Shown piece by piece: positions 11,801-21,921 of a stretch of DNA of 64,000 bases (position 1 is the stretch's first letter; each line of letters opens with the position of its first letter). Both the position numbers and the translations under genes were made by a program. The DNA lies in NCBI GenBank assembly GCA_022606425.2, contig JAHDVF020000875.1, positions 496,001-560,000 on the forward strand, written 5' to 3'. The notes beneath the pieces are model-generated. The model did not search any database. It was not told where the DNA came from and saw only the letters and a program-made list of their open reading frames with translations. Source of the stretch: Lepidostoma basale (taxonomy: Eukaryota > Arthropoda > Insecta > Trichoptera > Lepidostomatidae).

Positions 11801-14800
11801 ATATTGAAAGAAGGGTTGGTGCGGGTAACAAAGTGAATGGAGCTTTAAAAGTAGTTATTGGAAACAAGAATTTATCAATGAAATCGAAAATGGCCGTTCA
11901 CAATGGAGTTCAGGTTCCAACCCTTATGTATGGAAGCGAAGCATGGAACTGGCAGAAGAAAGATGAGAGCAGAATAAATGCGGAAGAGATGAGGTCCCTA
12001 AGACGTATGTGTGGTAGAACGATGTACGACAGAATCTCAAATGCTGATATTAGGAAGGAGTGTAGAGCGAAAGAAGGTATTATGAACAAAATTATGAAAG
12101 GTTCGCTTCGTTGGTTCGGACATATGGAGCGCATGGGTGAAGAAAGAATGGTTAAAAAAGTATACGTTAACAATGTAAATGGAGTAAGGAGTCGAGGTAG
12201 AACGAGGAAATTATGGCATGACCAAATTAATCAAATGTTAAAAGTTGGTCATGTCAGAAGCCGGAAGAATCGACGTGCGTGTATGACTCGATGTATGAAT
12301 GTGGAGGAAGCTAGAGAGGTGTGCCAGGATAGAGTAGTGTGGCGGTCCATTCTCTCTGCCTACCCCTGCGGGGAAACGGCGTCATGGTTTTTTTGTTACT
12401 TATAGTCCGTAAAATATGGTAGTATTCAGACACCTATTACATATTTGTGTGCAAATTGTAATTGTTAAAGTTATGTGACTATGGAATATTCTCTTGTATT
12501 ACAGAATCTAAAACATATTTCAAAATCTCTCTATTTGGGCTGGCGATATGTGTTGCCGGTGAGATTTTGAGGAAGGGAGCCATGCTCACCGCTAGGAAGA
12601 ATTTCAATCATTGCGTAAGAAATATTCTGATTAATTTATCCACAATATTTTTTTATGATAATGTAATAGTTCCCTGTCGCTACCCTAGAGTAGCAACCGA
12701 GAACTGGCCACAGATGCCCGGACAAATCACAAACAAGATGGTATGATGACATCAAGAGAATTGCTGGAGTCAATGGCACTTAATGGCGAGGGATAAAGAG
12801 TTGTGGAAGTAAGGAAGGGAGGCCTATATTGAACACTGTATGACTAATGTCCAATATATATGATATGATTATTAATATATATACGTAACTTGAATTGTAA
12901 AGGCAATTTACCCAAAATACATATTACTAACGCTACATCCCACTATAACCGTTGGCCTCCCTCAGAATTTTACACAATTTCCCTGGGTCCATAGTCCTCA
13001 TTCTCAAATTTACAACTTTAAGGACCTTGAGATCCCCAAGATATATACCGAAACCTTACAATTCAATCATTATTTAGACATTAAAGCCGTAATTATATTA
13101 TTTTATATAGTGAACAGAAATATAACATTTTTGTTACATTACTTTAAAACCATACTGGCTGCCGTTGAATTGCTCCATCTTGATTGGTATCGTTTTGAAC
13201 CCCTCTTAGTAATAAAAAATGTAGTAGGTATTTAACAGAATAATATTTTACAATTTTTGTAAAAACTATTGTCACATTTCAAAATACAGTGGAACCTCTC
13301 GTAACGAGAATAATTTATTCCAGAATCTTACTCGTTGTGTGAAACGCTTGTTAATCGAAACAATGTTTCCCATATAAATCAATGCAAAATACAATTATGC
13401 GTTCTATGGCGAAAAAAATATTAATTTTTTTTAAACGTTTATTCCAATAAAATTGCATAATTATAAATTATTAAGGGGCCTAACAATCTGGAGTTTATTA
13501 TTTATGAATTTATGACAAATAATTCATTGGTTTTTTTTCTTCTAGATAACTGTCTTGAGACATTTGTTTTTGCCTATGCTTCAAAATTTGGTGAAAATGT
13601 GACACAGCATTATCATTGAATAAATTTGTTGAACGCATAGCCTCCTCCTTATTAGGGTGATGCTTCTCAATGTACGATGCACTCGTTAGGCGAATTTTCA
13701 CTACTTAAGGCATTTTTTTCGTAATCTATTTTCCTCGTTATGTGAATTACTCGTTAAGAGAGGTGCTCGTTATGAAAAGTTCCACTGTAATTGACATTTA
13801 GTTTTAGTAGTATATAATGGTCTCGTCAAACGCCTCCTACTTTTGTTATTATGATCTATTATTTTTATAAATTCCAAAATATCGATTATGATAAATGAAA
13901 TGTTTTCTAACTGATTGACATTTATCTTACTTAGGTACAATTCTACAGAGCAGAAGACCATGTCCTCGTGACACACGGCCTCTATTCCCTCTGCCGGCAC
14001 CCCAGCTACGTGGGCTGGTTTTACTGGTCCATCGGCACGCAGGTCAGTCTGCACAAGTTTACATATTTATTTGACTCTCAATAATTGATCAAAGAGGATT
14101 CCAAGAAGTATTAGTAATTATGTTAGGCGATAGCCTTCGCATTGTGTTAATAAGGTAGTTTGCTAAACGCCGAAAATCATTCTCCATAGATGGCGTTAGT
14201 GGGTCGGTTGTATAGGTTAATTCTTGAAAAAAATTCACTAGTGCAACCAAATCTACATAGATGGCTGACTGAAACTGACACGTGAAGATAAATATGGATT
14301 TTGAAGTATATATACATCTTCCAAAAATTTATCATGCATGATCACAATAACAAAGGTGGAATGGGGAATGTTGTAATTACATAAAGCGTGCGCTTAACCC
14401 AACCAATGACAGGTCATAAGTCCTGTAAACACCTTGATCATCCATGTTCAGTTTCCAGTTTACGTCTTCGTCTCTATTGAGATACAATTAAAAATTAGTA
14501 ATTATGTTATTTTTAAATGATCATATTTATTTTTATTTTAAGTAAATATTTCAAATGCACATATAAGAAGTGAATATAGTGCGAATGAAAGGGTTATGAA
14601 CAAAATAATGAAAGGATCATTATGATGCTTTGTAGAACAGTAAAGAAAGTGTATGTAAACGCCATAAACAGAACTAGAAATAAAGGAAGATCGAGGAAAC
14701 GTGGCACAATCAAATCAATCAAATATTTAATTTCGGCCAAGTAAGGAGTTGGAGAAAGCGATGTGCATGCATGACATGATATATGAATGTTGAGGAAGTA

Positions 14801-15094
14801 AGAGAAGTAAGTAAGTAAGGGTGGAAGTCCATTCTTTCTACCTACCCCTTCGTAGAGATGGTGTGATGGTTAGTGAGTTAGTTAGCTTGAAAGTAAATGT
14901 TTCATTTTGTTTACTTTCAGATAATTCTCCTCAACCCGGTGTGCGTGGTGGTATACGCTGTAGCCTCTTGGACATTCTTCAGGGAAAGAGTATATTTCGA
15001 GGAAGTCACTCTAGTTAACTTCTTCGGGGAGACCTACCAGAGGTACCAGAAGTCTGTCTCTACGGGCCTGCCCTTCATCAAGGGATATGTCTAA
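8873..15094 (+). CDS. ste14: protein-S-isoprenylcysteine O-methyltransferase (ICMT/Ste14)
   Basis: ICMT methylates the C-terminal prenylcysteine of CaaX proteins such as Ras and lamins, in the ER membrane. Five exons give 280 codons: 8873-9064, 9952-10210, 12505-12614, 13935-14042 and 14921-15094 (stop). Phases match at every junction. The N-terminal half is a series of hydrophobic helices (FASSALLFSSIYLTEAY, TIFWGPILYFSVINIF), then HYGEFLAIA and SFILNHSPQY. The C-terminal half has the cofactor-binding GLYSLCRHPSYVGWFYW signature and the EEVTLVNFFGETYQRY tail with a final GLPFI. The family is near 284 residues, so it looks complete. Position 8873 fits the family start; the 15 upstream in-frame codons from 8828 do not. 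The exon 2 acceptor (GTTAAG at 9951) is atypical. Introns carry a LINE-filled TIR element, a SINE and a pogo-like MITE. Confidence 0.95.
9131..9285 (+). repeat. dispersed repeat, inverted partner of 14345-14492
   Basis: This block in ICMT intron 1 is closely similar to the reverse complement of 14345-14492 in intron 4. Both include the shared core GTGTTTACAGGACTTATGAC. It has no coding content. The family is not recognised. Confidence 0.75.
9368..9640 (-). mobile_element. SINE-like element with YVDD-LINE 3' end
   Basis: On the minus strand it ends with the YVDD-LINE 3' terminus and a (GTTA)n tail (9365-9388 on the plus strand). The body upstream of about 9440 is unrelated to the LINE and includes a GC-rich GGGAGATGCCTATTGGTGGC block. 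The same composite occurs at 15515-15640, 17046-17207 and 52322-52575, so it is a family and not a chance junction. Confidence 0.7.
10310..10440. repeat. foldback family F, degraded copy
   Basis: It contains the family F outer arms (AAAGTTTTATTATATTTTATG, an internal gap, then an AAACAATAAATA end) but has lost the GAAACATGTC core. Confidence 0.45.
10665..10865 (-). mobile_element. tRNA-derived SINE
   Basis: On the minus strand the head at 10865-10795 has a tRNA-like A box (TGGCCGAGTGG) and B box (GGGTTCGATTACC). A shared body follows, including GTAGAATTCACGTGACAATA and a GATAGATTGGCTACCTATCA block. Copies occur at 52720-52880 (minus) and at 61530-61645, 62630-62790 and 62925-63085 (plus). 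It lies in ICMT intron 2. Confidence 0.8.
11071..12419. mobile_element. TIR element (TA duplication) carrying LINE RT sequence
   Basis: The left end reads CCGTATTTTACAGACTATAA and the right end inverted reads CCATATTTTACGGACTATAA. Both are flanked by TA (11069-11070 and 12420-12421). Subterminal GCATCTTATAG-type repeats lie at 11386-11441. The interior is mostly LINE RT sequence (11436-12390). It lies in ICMT intron 2. The superfamily is not assigned. Confidence 0.75.
11386..12405 (+). CDS. chimeric ORF: TIR subterminal repeats fused to YVDD-LINE RT C-terminal half
   Basis: This 339-codon open frame begins with about 16 residues read from TIR-element subterminal repeats (ILCILIIIKMHLI). It then enters LINE RT at GCVMSPWLFNMYMDKCM. 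The RT active site is LLYVDDAVLVAD. Then come a thumb region with VYLGSMFTADG, a connection block with [20 protein letters not shown], the [11 protein letters not shown] block and a [20 protein letters not shown] tail. The fingers domain and endonuclease are absent, so it cannot be an active RT alone. This is the longest copy of the YVDD-LINE family in the window. Expression is unknown. Confidence 0.75.
   Translation: MHLIVILCILIIIKMHLIGCVMSPWLFNMYMDKCMKELKGINAGAKMSDLSVNCLLYVDDAVLVADSADELQVLVSRMYKVCTSNDLMMNVGKSKVLVFEREEQMTVFNISVNEENLEQVSEFVYLGSMFTADGRTDSDIERRVGAGNKVNGALKVVIGNKNLSMKSKMAVHNGVQVPTLMYGSEAWNWQKKDESRINAEEMRSLRRMCGRTMYDRISNADIRKECRAKEGIMNKIMKGSLRWFGHMERMGEERMVKKVYVNNVNGVRSRGRTRKLWHDQINQMLKVGHVRSRKNRRACMTRCMNVEEAREVCQDRVVWRSILSAYPCGETASWFFCYL
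12683..12855 (+). mobile_element. LINE RT C-terminal remnant
   Basis: Broken frames read TRWYDDIKRIAGVNGT and a degraded arginine-rich end, as in RTE-like LINE C-termini. It contains stops. It lies in ICMT intron 3 just after exon 3. Confidence 0.6.
13287..13787. mobile_element. pogo-like MITE, 501 bp
   Basis: The left end is CAGTGGAACCTCTCGTAACG and the right end inverted is CAGTGGAACTTTTCATAACG. Both are flanked by TA (13285-13286 and 13788-13789). It has no intact transposase. It lies in ICMT intron 3, about 147 bp before exon 4, and is a different family from 7164-7718. Confidence 0.85.
14345..14492 (-). repeat. dispersed repeat, inverted partner of 9131-9285
   Basis: Its reverse complement aligns with 9131-9285 over about 145 bp with scattered substitutions. 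It lies in ICMT intron 4. The preceding 14130-14340 may belong to the same element. Confidence 0.75.
14575..14890 (+). mobile_element. YVDD-LINE 3' remnant
   Basis: Broken frames recall VMNKIMKGS, the RSRKRGTIKS linker, NVEEVRE and the TYPFVEMV end, followed by the (GTTA)n tail at 14870-14888. The tail ends about 33 bp before the ICMT exon 5 acceptor at 14920. Confidence 0.7.
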
Positions 15095-15206
15095 CCCTCC
15101 TAAGCCTCCTGTGATCACCTTTAAAGTTGAAACACAAACATTGACAGTAATCGTATGATTGATAACGCATATTGTGTTATCTTGTAACCATTAACTCGTA
15201 TTAATC

Positions 15207-15212
15207 AATAAA
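15207..15212 (+). terminator. ICMT polyadenylation signal AATAAA
   Basis: A canonical AATAAA lies 113 bp after the ICMT stop codon, the first in the 3' flank, followed by T-rich sequence. Confidence 0.7.
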
Positions 15213-15514
15213 ACACTATTTTTCTTGTAATATAAATAAACAAATCTTCCTAATAGAATAACATCGTTATCATTTTGGTAAACTAATAAAATATATTATA
15301 ATCTTTATTCTAATGAGAAGTTCCTAAATACACAATACATTTTTATTTACATACATTGGTTTTTGTATATCAGATCACACAAATTTATATGTTAAATATG
15401 TAATTAATTAAAAGAAATTTTTTATTAGTGATAATACTTGCAATTCATCTATAAACCCATAAAATTAGTTTATAATAAATATAAATGAAAATGTTTGTAT
15501 TTCTAACTAATTAA

Positions 15515-15620
15515 CCATAACGCCGTCTCCCGAAGAGGTAGGCAGAAATAATGGACTACCACACTTTAACCGATGCAGCACTCCATCCTTGCCTTTGCCT
15601 CCGCGGGAGATACGGTATGA
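15515..15620 (-). mobile_element. SINE-like element with YVDD-LINE 3' end
   Basis: It has the same 3' terminus and GC-rich body as 9368-9640 but is shorter. It abuts the hairpin at 15625-15748. Confidence 0.6.
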
Positions 15621-15624
15621 TGTT

Positions 15625-15748
15625 GTCTTCTAGGGGTTTTATTAAATTTGATATGGAATGACATGTTTCGCCACACATCAATTTGATATAGCCTTAGAAG
15701 GGCGAAACATGTCGTTCCATATAAAATTTAATAAAACTCCTAGAAGAC
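15625..15748. repeat. foldback family F: near-perfect 48-bp hairpin arms
   Basis: Arms 15625-15672 and 15701-15748 are inverted repeats with 45 of 48 positions complementary, separated by 28 bp. The inner arm boundary is GGCGAAACATGTC, as in the other family F copies. Confidence 0.85.
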
Positions 15749-15954
15749 ATACGTTTTCATCTATATGTATTAATTATTTAATATGTAGTTTTACATCGTT
15801 GTTCAAGAAACAATAAATAAAATTAGTTTAGTCTGATAATAATTAAAAGGACTCGCCTGAATAATACACAAAAAGATATATCTGTTACATTATCAATATT
15901 CATTTTTAAAGTAGAAAATAACTAAGATCAAAGAACACCATATCATTTTTTTAA

Positions 15955-16197
15955 TTAACCCCTATATTAAGGCTGGCTACATTTGCAGTCCAAAAAAACT
16001 CCTTTCGAACTGTGGCAGACTACATTTGCGGCTCACATTTGAATTTGTTTTATAAACCTTTTTACTTTAGTTCCTTACTATTAAATTGTATGTAATATTA
16101 TGATGAACTGTGACTATCTGTCTGAGCTGTAAATGTACCCAACTACAGCCTGAGATTTTTTTACTGCATATGAAGTCAGCCGCACAATAGGGGTTAA
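15955..16197. mobile_element. TTAA-flanked MITE, copy 1 (243 bp)
   Basis: It starts TTAACCCCTATATTAAGGCT and ends, inverted, TTAACCCCTATTGTGCGGCT. TTAA at both ends suggests piggyBac-type target choice. Relatives lie at 34267-34485, 55603-55712, 59103-59339 and 63208-63396. It has no ORF. Confidence 0.75.
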
Positions 16198-16379
16198 TAT
16201 TCTACATCTTTTGTGTGTAGTCGATTTGAGGAGGTGCCATATAGAGGTGATCTTATTTAAGAAAGAATCACTTGGTGATCATTGGTTTGGACATATAGAT
16301 GCTATGGTTGACAGTTTTTAAAGCGCTTCACGGAATGGCACTAGCCTATAATATCTGAACTTTGTATTGCTGATAACCC

Positions 16380-16735
16380 TAACTTGCGACAATCTATGCT
16401 TCAATCAGCAAACTCCTCGGCAATAGGCAGATTAGTTGAGCCAAAGCGCAACCCCTGGACAAATTTTGGAGATCGGGCTTTCGCAGTGGCAGATCCGTCC
16501 CCCCTGGAATATGCTTCCTGCACGCCTCAGATGCATTGACAGTCCGACCAATTTTGAATCTCACCTAAAAACCCACCTTTTCAAAATATTGCATAAAATG
16601 TAAACAACGGTTATCTGATTGCTGGTGTCACATGCAGCTCTCATAACTAAAAACACTGTCAAAGCGCCCTTGAGGTGAGCTATTCACGAAAATGGCGGTA
16701 TACAAATTAGCCTAATTATTATTATTATTATCTTA
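16380..16735 (+). mobile_element. CR1/L2-like LINE 3' remnant
   Basis: Across frameshifts the sequence reads WNMLPARLRCIDSP, NFESHLKTHLFKILHKM and a stop. It then has the AAGCGCCCTTGAGGTGAGCT-type 3' UTR and an (ATT)n tail at 16714-16733. That end is typical of CR1/L2 LINEs. Confidence 0.75.
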
Positions 16736-16989
16736 TCCCTGGTGAGATGAATGAATTGAATCATTGTTCTCTTGCCACATTGATACAATTCATGGTGATC
16801 TAAAGCCAGTATTAATTGTGATTAGTTCTGAGGGACAAAGGGGGTCAGTAGACAAAAATAGTGCTTGTTGGATGAATTTATCATGCTTATGATGTCGATG
16901 CTGTGGGTCAATTCTAAGAACTAATTGATGCTCAATCCAAGTGATGGACCATACAAATATGTATACATTAGAATCTTAGTGATAAGCAC

Positions 16990-17400
16990 CAATCGAAGTT
17001 TATTTATTGTTTCTTGAACAATTATATAACACTCCATATTATATATTTAAACTAACTAACTAACTAACCATCACGCCGTTTCCCCGAAAGGGTAGACAGA
17101 AAGAATGGACTGCAACACTTTAATTGATGCTGCACTCTATCCTTCTCTTTTCGCCAACGCGAGAGACGCGGTGTGATGGGTTGCGAAACTCATCGCCACA
17201 TATGTATATTTAATATGAATGAAAACATAAGTTTGCTAGAAGTTTTGTTATGATTTATAGGAATGACATGTTTTACCTTATTTAAGACATTTGATTATGG
17301 CGAAACATGTCATTTCCATAAAATATAATAAATACTTATCGATTTTTTTATTCATATTAATTATCTGAACTATATATTATTTATTGCACCATGATGTGAA
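16990..17400. repeat. foldback family F copy split by a SINE-like insertion
   Basis: The left end (GTTTCTTGAACAAT-type) and right part (17210-17400, including GGCGAAACATGTCATTTCC) belong to one family F element. A SINE-like element occupies 17046-17207, and TATATTTAA is repeated on both sides as the likely target duplication. Confidence 0.65.
17046..17207 (-). mobile_element. SINE-like element with YVDD-LINE 3' end, nested
   Basis: The (ACTA)n tail at 17049-17066, the LINE-type 3' terminus and the GC-rich body at 17150-17205 match 9368-9640 and 52322-52575. Confidence 0.7.
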
Positions 17401-17510
17401 TCTCAATATTAATATTGATGAAAACGCCCATCTTTTAATGAGGAGAAACATGTCACTCCCATATAATGCAATAAAACTTCTAAAAAACTGATGTTTTCAT
17501 CATTTAAAAA
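17395..17510. repeat. foldback family F fragment
   Basis: It holds GAGAAACATGTCACTCCCAT followed by the family outer arm. The left arm is reduced. Confidence 0.45.
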
Positions 17511-19769
17511 AAAACAGTTACATACTTGAAACAAAATGTATTAAATATTCCCTTTGAAATTCCCTTTTTTTAAATATATGTTGTAATATAACACACTAAA
17601 ATGGATTAATAAGACTAAAGCCAAAATTAGTGCTAAGCATTAGATTGCCGGAATTTTTTATATGTTCTTACTTTGTTTTGATTTGAAGCGGGTCATCCAA
17701 TCCAGACATCAAGTAAGACGGTGGGTTAATCATTTCAAAAGATTTTGGGAATGATATATTAAAAATTTCCTTCTGAAAGCATTTTCTGTTAGTTAAGTTT
17801 TTAAATATTTTATTGATCCATGTAAATACAATTGTAAAGGTTTACAAAATTGGAATTTATAGTTATCAAAATATTGGTTAACTGGTATTTATGTACATAC
17901 ATGGTGTCAAATTTTACCAGTTAAAAGATGGTATACAAACATCAGTTACCAGATAATTTTATTTTTAATCATTGACTTTGCATTTTTTCTTCTTCTTCTT
18001 TTTGTTTTTTCCCTTTAGTTATGCTTAAATTTAAATAAACGTTTTCATAAATGTTTAAAGAAATGTGTGCAATTAATAAAAACAATCATTTGGATATTTG
18101 TTTTATCCACCAATTTAAATGTTACATCTATCTAATAAAGATTTTGTGCATTTACACATTTATTTTACTTTCATAGTAAATTAATTTGTACATACCTACT
18201 AATATTTTTCTACTTTTTAATAATAAAATATAAATAGTTGTACAGAAAGTAGCTAGTAGGTATTTCGATTTATACTGATTGTGAGATCATATTTTAATGA
18301 GAATTTGCAAATTATAACATTATGTATTTATATAACACATTAACTCTGCAAATGGTTACTTTTGAAAATTCTAAATTTATAGAATAAGTGTAGTAAACCA
18401 AGTTTGTAGACCGTTAACTGACAGTCAATTAATGTGTCGGAATATACAAACATCATTTCACTCTTTACCGAGGAACTATCAACATATGCCACATGTGACA
18501 ACTAACTTTTTTTTGTTTTATTTCTAAGTTAAAAAAAAAACACATTATGTTTAGATTATACTTTGGTCTTCCTGTGTTGCTTTATTAAAAAATAAAGTTT
18601 CCGAATAAGTACTTCTTTTTTCAATCAAACGAATGAATGTTGTTATCATTGAGTAATGTTATTCTATGCATTTTAACTTATTCGTATTTTAGACCGGTGC
18701 TCCGCAAAGTTTTTTCACCTACGGCACACTTAAGTTCTTCCTAGAATTCCACGACACACCAAAAGCTAAAGTTCGGTCTGGTTTTCTTTGTGCTCCTTCC
18801 GGAAGATCGAACGTCTGTCCGATTTTCACGAATTCTACTGGCCGGAAGTCGCTAATGAGCTAAACAATAATGTAGGTCGCCAGCAACTTCCGACCAGTAG
18901 AAATCGGTAGCGACCTTTTTCACAAAAAAAAAACCAATAATAATTCACGAGTTCCGACCATAACTAAATATTTTTTCTTTATGTATTTAGCCGCGTCACC
19001 TGCATCCAGCTCACGGCACACCGTTAACCTCTGTAATAAAATATGCATTGTGCCAATTTTTATTTACATATGGTAATTTATGTTGGGAAGGTTGTGCTTT
19101 AACCATAATTGACTTATAGGTAGACCTATTTTTCATACTTTTTCGAAATCACTACGTAACTATACGATTCATTGAGAAATATATTATAATTTTACTCTGT
19201 TTTCTTAAATGCTTCATTTTAAAAATAGACAAAATCTTTTTTAGTTGAGTTGAATAATGTATTTATTTTTGGTCAAGCGCTATAAAGAAAATACATTTGC
19301 ATTTACAATATTTAATATGAATTTTAAAATTTAACTCAATCTCAAGTATTGATTATTTTTATTGTTAAATTTATATTATACTCGTATCCAAGCAGCCGTA
19401 TTAATTTTATCAATTAAAAATCGATAATGTATTCTTGGCTGCCTTCAAAAATGATGTGTTGTGTTATATCAATGAATTATTCTAAACCCTTTTATATAAG
19501 CCACATGTGAAAGAAATGTATAATAATTCTTTATAAGTTTAATTTTAACAAAATTAACAACAGACTTATTTCACTTTGAAAAAATACACTTTTTGAAATA
19601 AGCTGCAGTCTTTTATTTCAATCTATGTTTATTGTATTCATTAAAAATTACAACTTTTCAGACAAATGAAGCCAAGAATGAAATTAATTTGGTTTGGGGT
19701 TTATTTATGGCACTTACAATATTTAGTGCAATGACATCCCTGTTAATCGCATTGTAAAAATATATTTTA
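17511..19769. other. AT-rich intergenic DNA, nothing assigned
   Basis: Strongly AT-rich with no ORF above background. A moderately GC-rich block at 18690-19030 (with GGCACACTTAAG and CGGCACACCGTTAA) looks repeat-derived but could not be placed. Confidence 0.5.
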
Positions 19770-19970
19770 TTATTATAAATTTTTATGAATTAAAACACTG
19801 TTTTTTCTTTCTTTCTTCTTTCTCCCAGGTTCTTGCACTCAGTTTGTAATAATTTTGGTTAGTTTCTATCGTTCTTCCGATGATGAAGGTGTAAGCCTTC
19901 GAAACATGTCGAAAAAAATAAACTCAAAAGTGGAAAAAACAGTGTTTTAATTTATAAAAATTTGTCATTA
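19770..19970. repeat. foldback family A copy 1 with hammerhead-like core
   Basis: Outer arms pair across the element (GAATTAAAACACTGTTTTTT near 19787; AAAACAGTGTTTTAATTTAT near 19935). Inside lies the plus-strand core at 19872-19912. Confidence 0.7.
19872..19912 (+). ncRNA. hammerhead-like motif, family A
   Basis: Read in order: CCGATGA (19877-19883; U4 changed to C), stem II GAAGG/CCTTC (19885-19889 with 19896-19900), GAAA (19901-19904), palindrome CATG, then TC at 19909-19910. Stem I can pair TTCTT with GAAAA. One core base is non-canonical, so activity is doubtful. Confidence 0.5.
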
Positions 19971-20024
19971 TGGAATTCCACAGTGTTAACGCCTTAAGTT
20001 TATTTAAAATTATTTTATTATTAG

Positions 20025-20184
20025 CCAGAGCCACCTGGAGAAGAACCCTGCAGGACGAGGTTAAGGCGGCAGGCCTCACTTGGGATGATGTTAGGCATCA
20101 GGCATGCAATAGAGTCGGGTGGAGAAGGTTCCTTGAAGCCCTATGCACCAGTGAGGTGTGACAGGACAAAAAGAAGAAGAAGAT
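20025..20184 (+). mobile_element. 3' fragment of the 2110-3795 LINE family
   Basis: It is nearly identical to 3640-3795, from RATWRRTLQDEVKAAGLTW to the EALCTSEV stop and (AAG)n tail. It is severely 5'-truncated. Confidence 0.9.
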
Positions 20185-20338
20185 ACCAGCACATTTCCCT
20201 GATGCCTTTATGACTTGAGTATATATATTGGTGAATATCTCAGTCCCATGTTTATTGTTAGTAGTTCATGATCGTAGGTATTGTATTTTTTTTGTGCTGG
20301 ACTCAGTTTCTTGAAGGAAAAACCTAAAAGTGTCAGCT

Positions 20339-20480
20339 CAGTGGTCGTCAACCTATGCTGTCATCAGCTGATGAAACAGCTGTCACGACGTTCTCAAAAA
20401 GTGATAGTAAAAAAATGTCCCATTATAACAGCGTTGTAAATTTAACAGCTAATAATGTTGAAGTATCATAGTGTATCGGC
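20339..20480. repeat. foldback family B fragment
   Basis: It contains CTGATGAAACAGCTGTCACG, in which the core and the palindrome are joined directly, so stem II has been lost. The family B tail GAAGTATCATAGTG follows at 20460. Confidence 0.5.
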
Positions 20481-21205
20481 CCAAACAATGGACTATTAAT
20501 TCAAACATTTTTAGATAAAATAAAAATACAAACTAATCAATGATCTAATAGGAGTGATGAGCCTGATGCTATGATAGCAAAATTTCAGTATTCGGCTTCA
20601 ATTTAGTTGAACTATCTCGTGGACTCTTATTTACATCTCATGCACCCCCAATTTTTTTTGTAGACCCCTTACAAGTCGAAATCGATCCCTGGGGGATATA
20701 CACCAGTTTCTGTGTTAGACGGTAATTTCAAAATGTCTTTATTTAACCTTTCCCTTACTGTGCTAAAGCAAGTCCGCGTGTTGCGGTGCTGTGTAATCAT
20801 TACACATTTTAAAGCAAGAGATTTGAAATTGGAAAATATGGTTCATAGCCAATTGCTTCAATTAACCACTTGATGCCTCTGCCATTATCATGCCTAATAA
20901 CTAACGAAGTATTCTTATTAAGGCCACAGGAAAAACGCGACAAATATTTTTTGTCGGAACTAGAAAGAGTTTAATACGCTATTTTTTGTATTCCCAACGT
21001 TTTATATTCGTGCTCTTGTCGTTTCCGTCATTCCATGCGTATTCTAAAATTTTCGATTTTATAGTGCCACACGTATAAATTGGCAGTGATGCAAATATAA
21101 ACTAAATGCCCAATGTCATTCAGACAGATTTGTGTTTTTAATCGTCGCCGGGCTTTTTAGTTTTCTTTATTAATCAATACCAATACTATAAGAGAGATAA
21201 TTCTA
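20481..21205. other. intergenic DNA, nothing assigned
   Basis: No ORF, splice-compatible exon or known repeat end was recognised here. Confidence 0.4.
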
Positions 21206-21209
21206 AAAT

Positions 21210-21520
21210 CATCATCATCAGCCGATATCCGCCCATTCCTGGACTCCTCCATCTGCTTCCATGTCTATCGATCTATCGTCAGGGGTGTCGGACATACTCT
21301 TCTGATGATGTCTGACACTCCTGTTATGGTTCTAATAGTGATATTTCTCACCCTGTCCGCTATACTGATTCCCAACATTGCTCTTTGGACCATTCTTAAT
21401 TTATTTGCGCTTTTCTGAGACAATGTTATGGTTTCAAACTCATAAGATAACACCGGTAGGACGCAGCAATCAAACACCTTCCGTTTAAGGTTGATGGGCA
21501 TTCGGGGATTTTTCAAAATA
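21210..21520 (-). mobile_element. LINE RT C-terminal remnant
   Basis: Minus-strand ORF 21516-21265 reads INLKRKVFDCCVLPVLSYEF, MVQRAMLGISIADRV and IRTITGVSDIIRRV, the connection region of RTE-like RTs. The downstream end is degraded. Confidence 0.75.
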
Positions 21521-21921
21521 TTATCTAATTTCGGAAAGCAGCCTAACCCAAGCCAATTCTTCGGTCGATTTCCGCGATTTGTTTTTCTCTACTCGAATAT
21601 TTAAAAAAAAATACCCTCTGATTGTAACCAGAGACAACTCTGAAATATTCAATAAGAGACCATATGTGAACTTGCAACCTCCGCTGTTTTTATTTTGACA
21701 GCTCGTATTCGACAGTAGACGTTATTCGGTAGCTGTCGTTTTCTATTTGACAGTTATAATTGCTCTTGCAATACTTGTTTTTAAATATAATTGACATAAC
21801 ATAATCTTTTTTTCTGTTCTTTTAAATTGATAACGAACTATTTTAAAGTTATTGCTTGCACTCGTTCGTAGTTTCATTACGATTGTACCCGCAGTTTGGG
21901 GTATTTTTTGTCGGTTTGAAT

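Noticed and set aside
20339..20700. hAT element (start resembles CAGTGGTCGTCAACCT)
   Set aside because: No matching right end or 8-bp duplication could be found.
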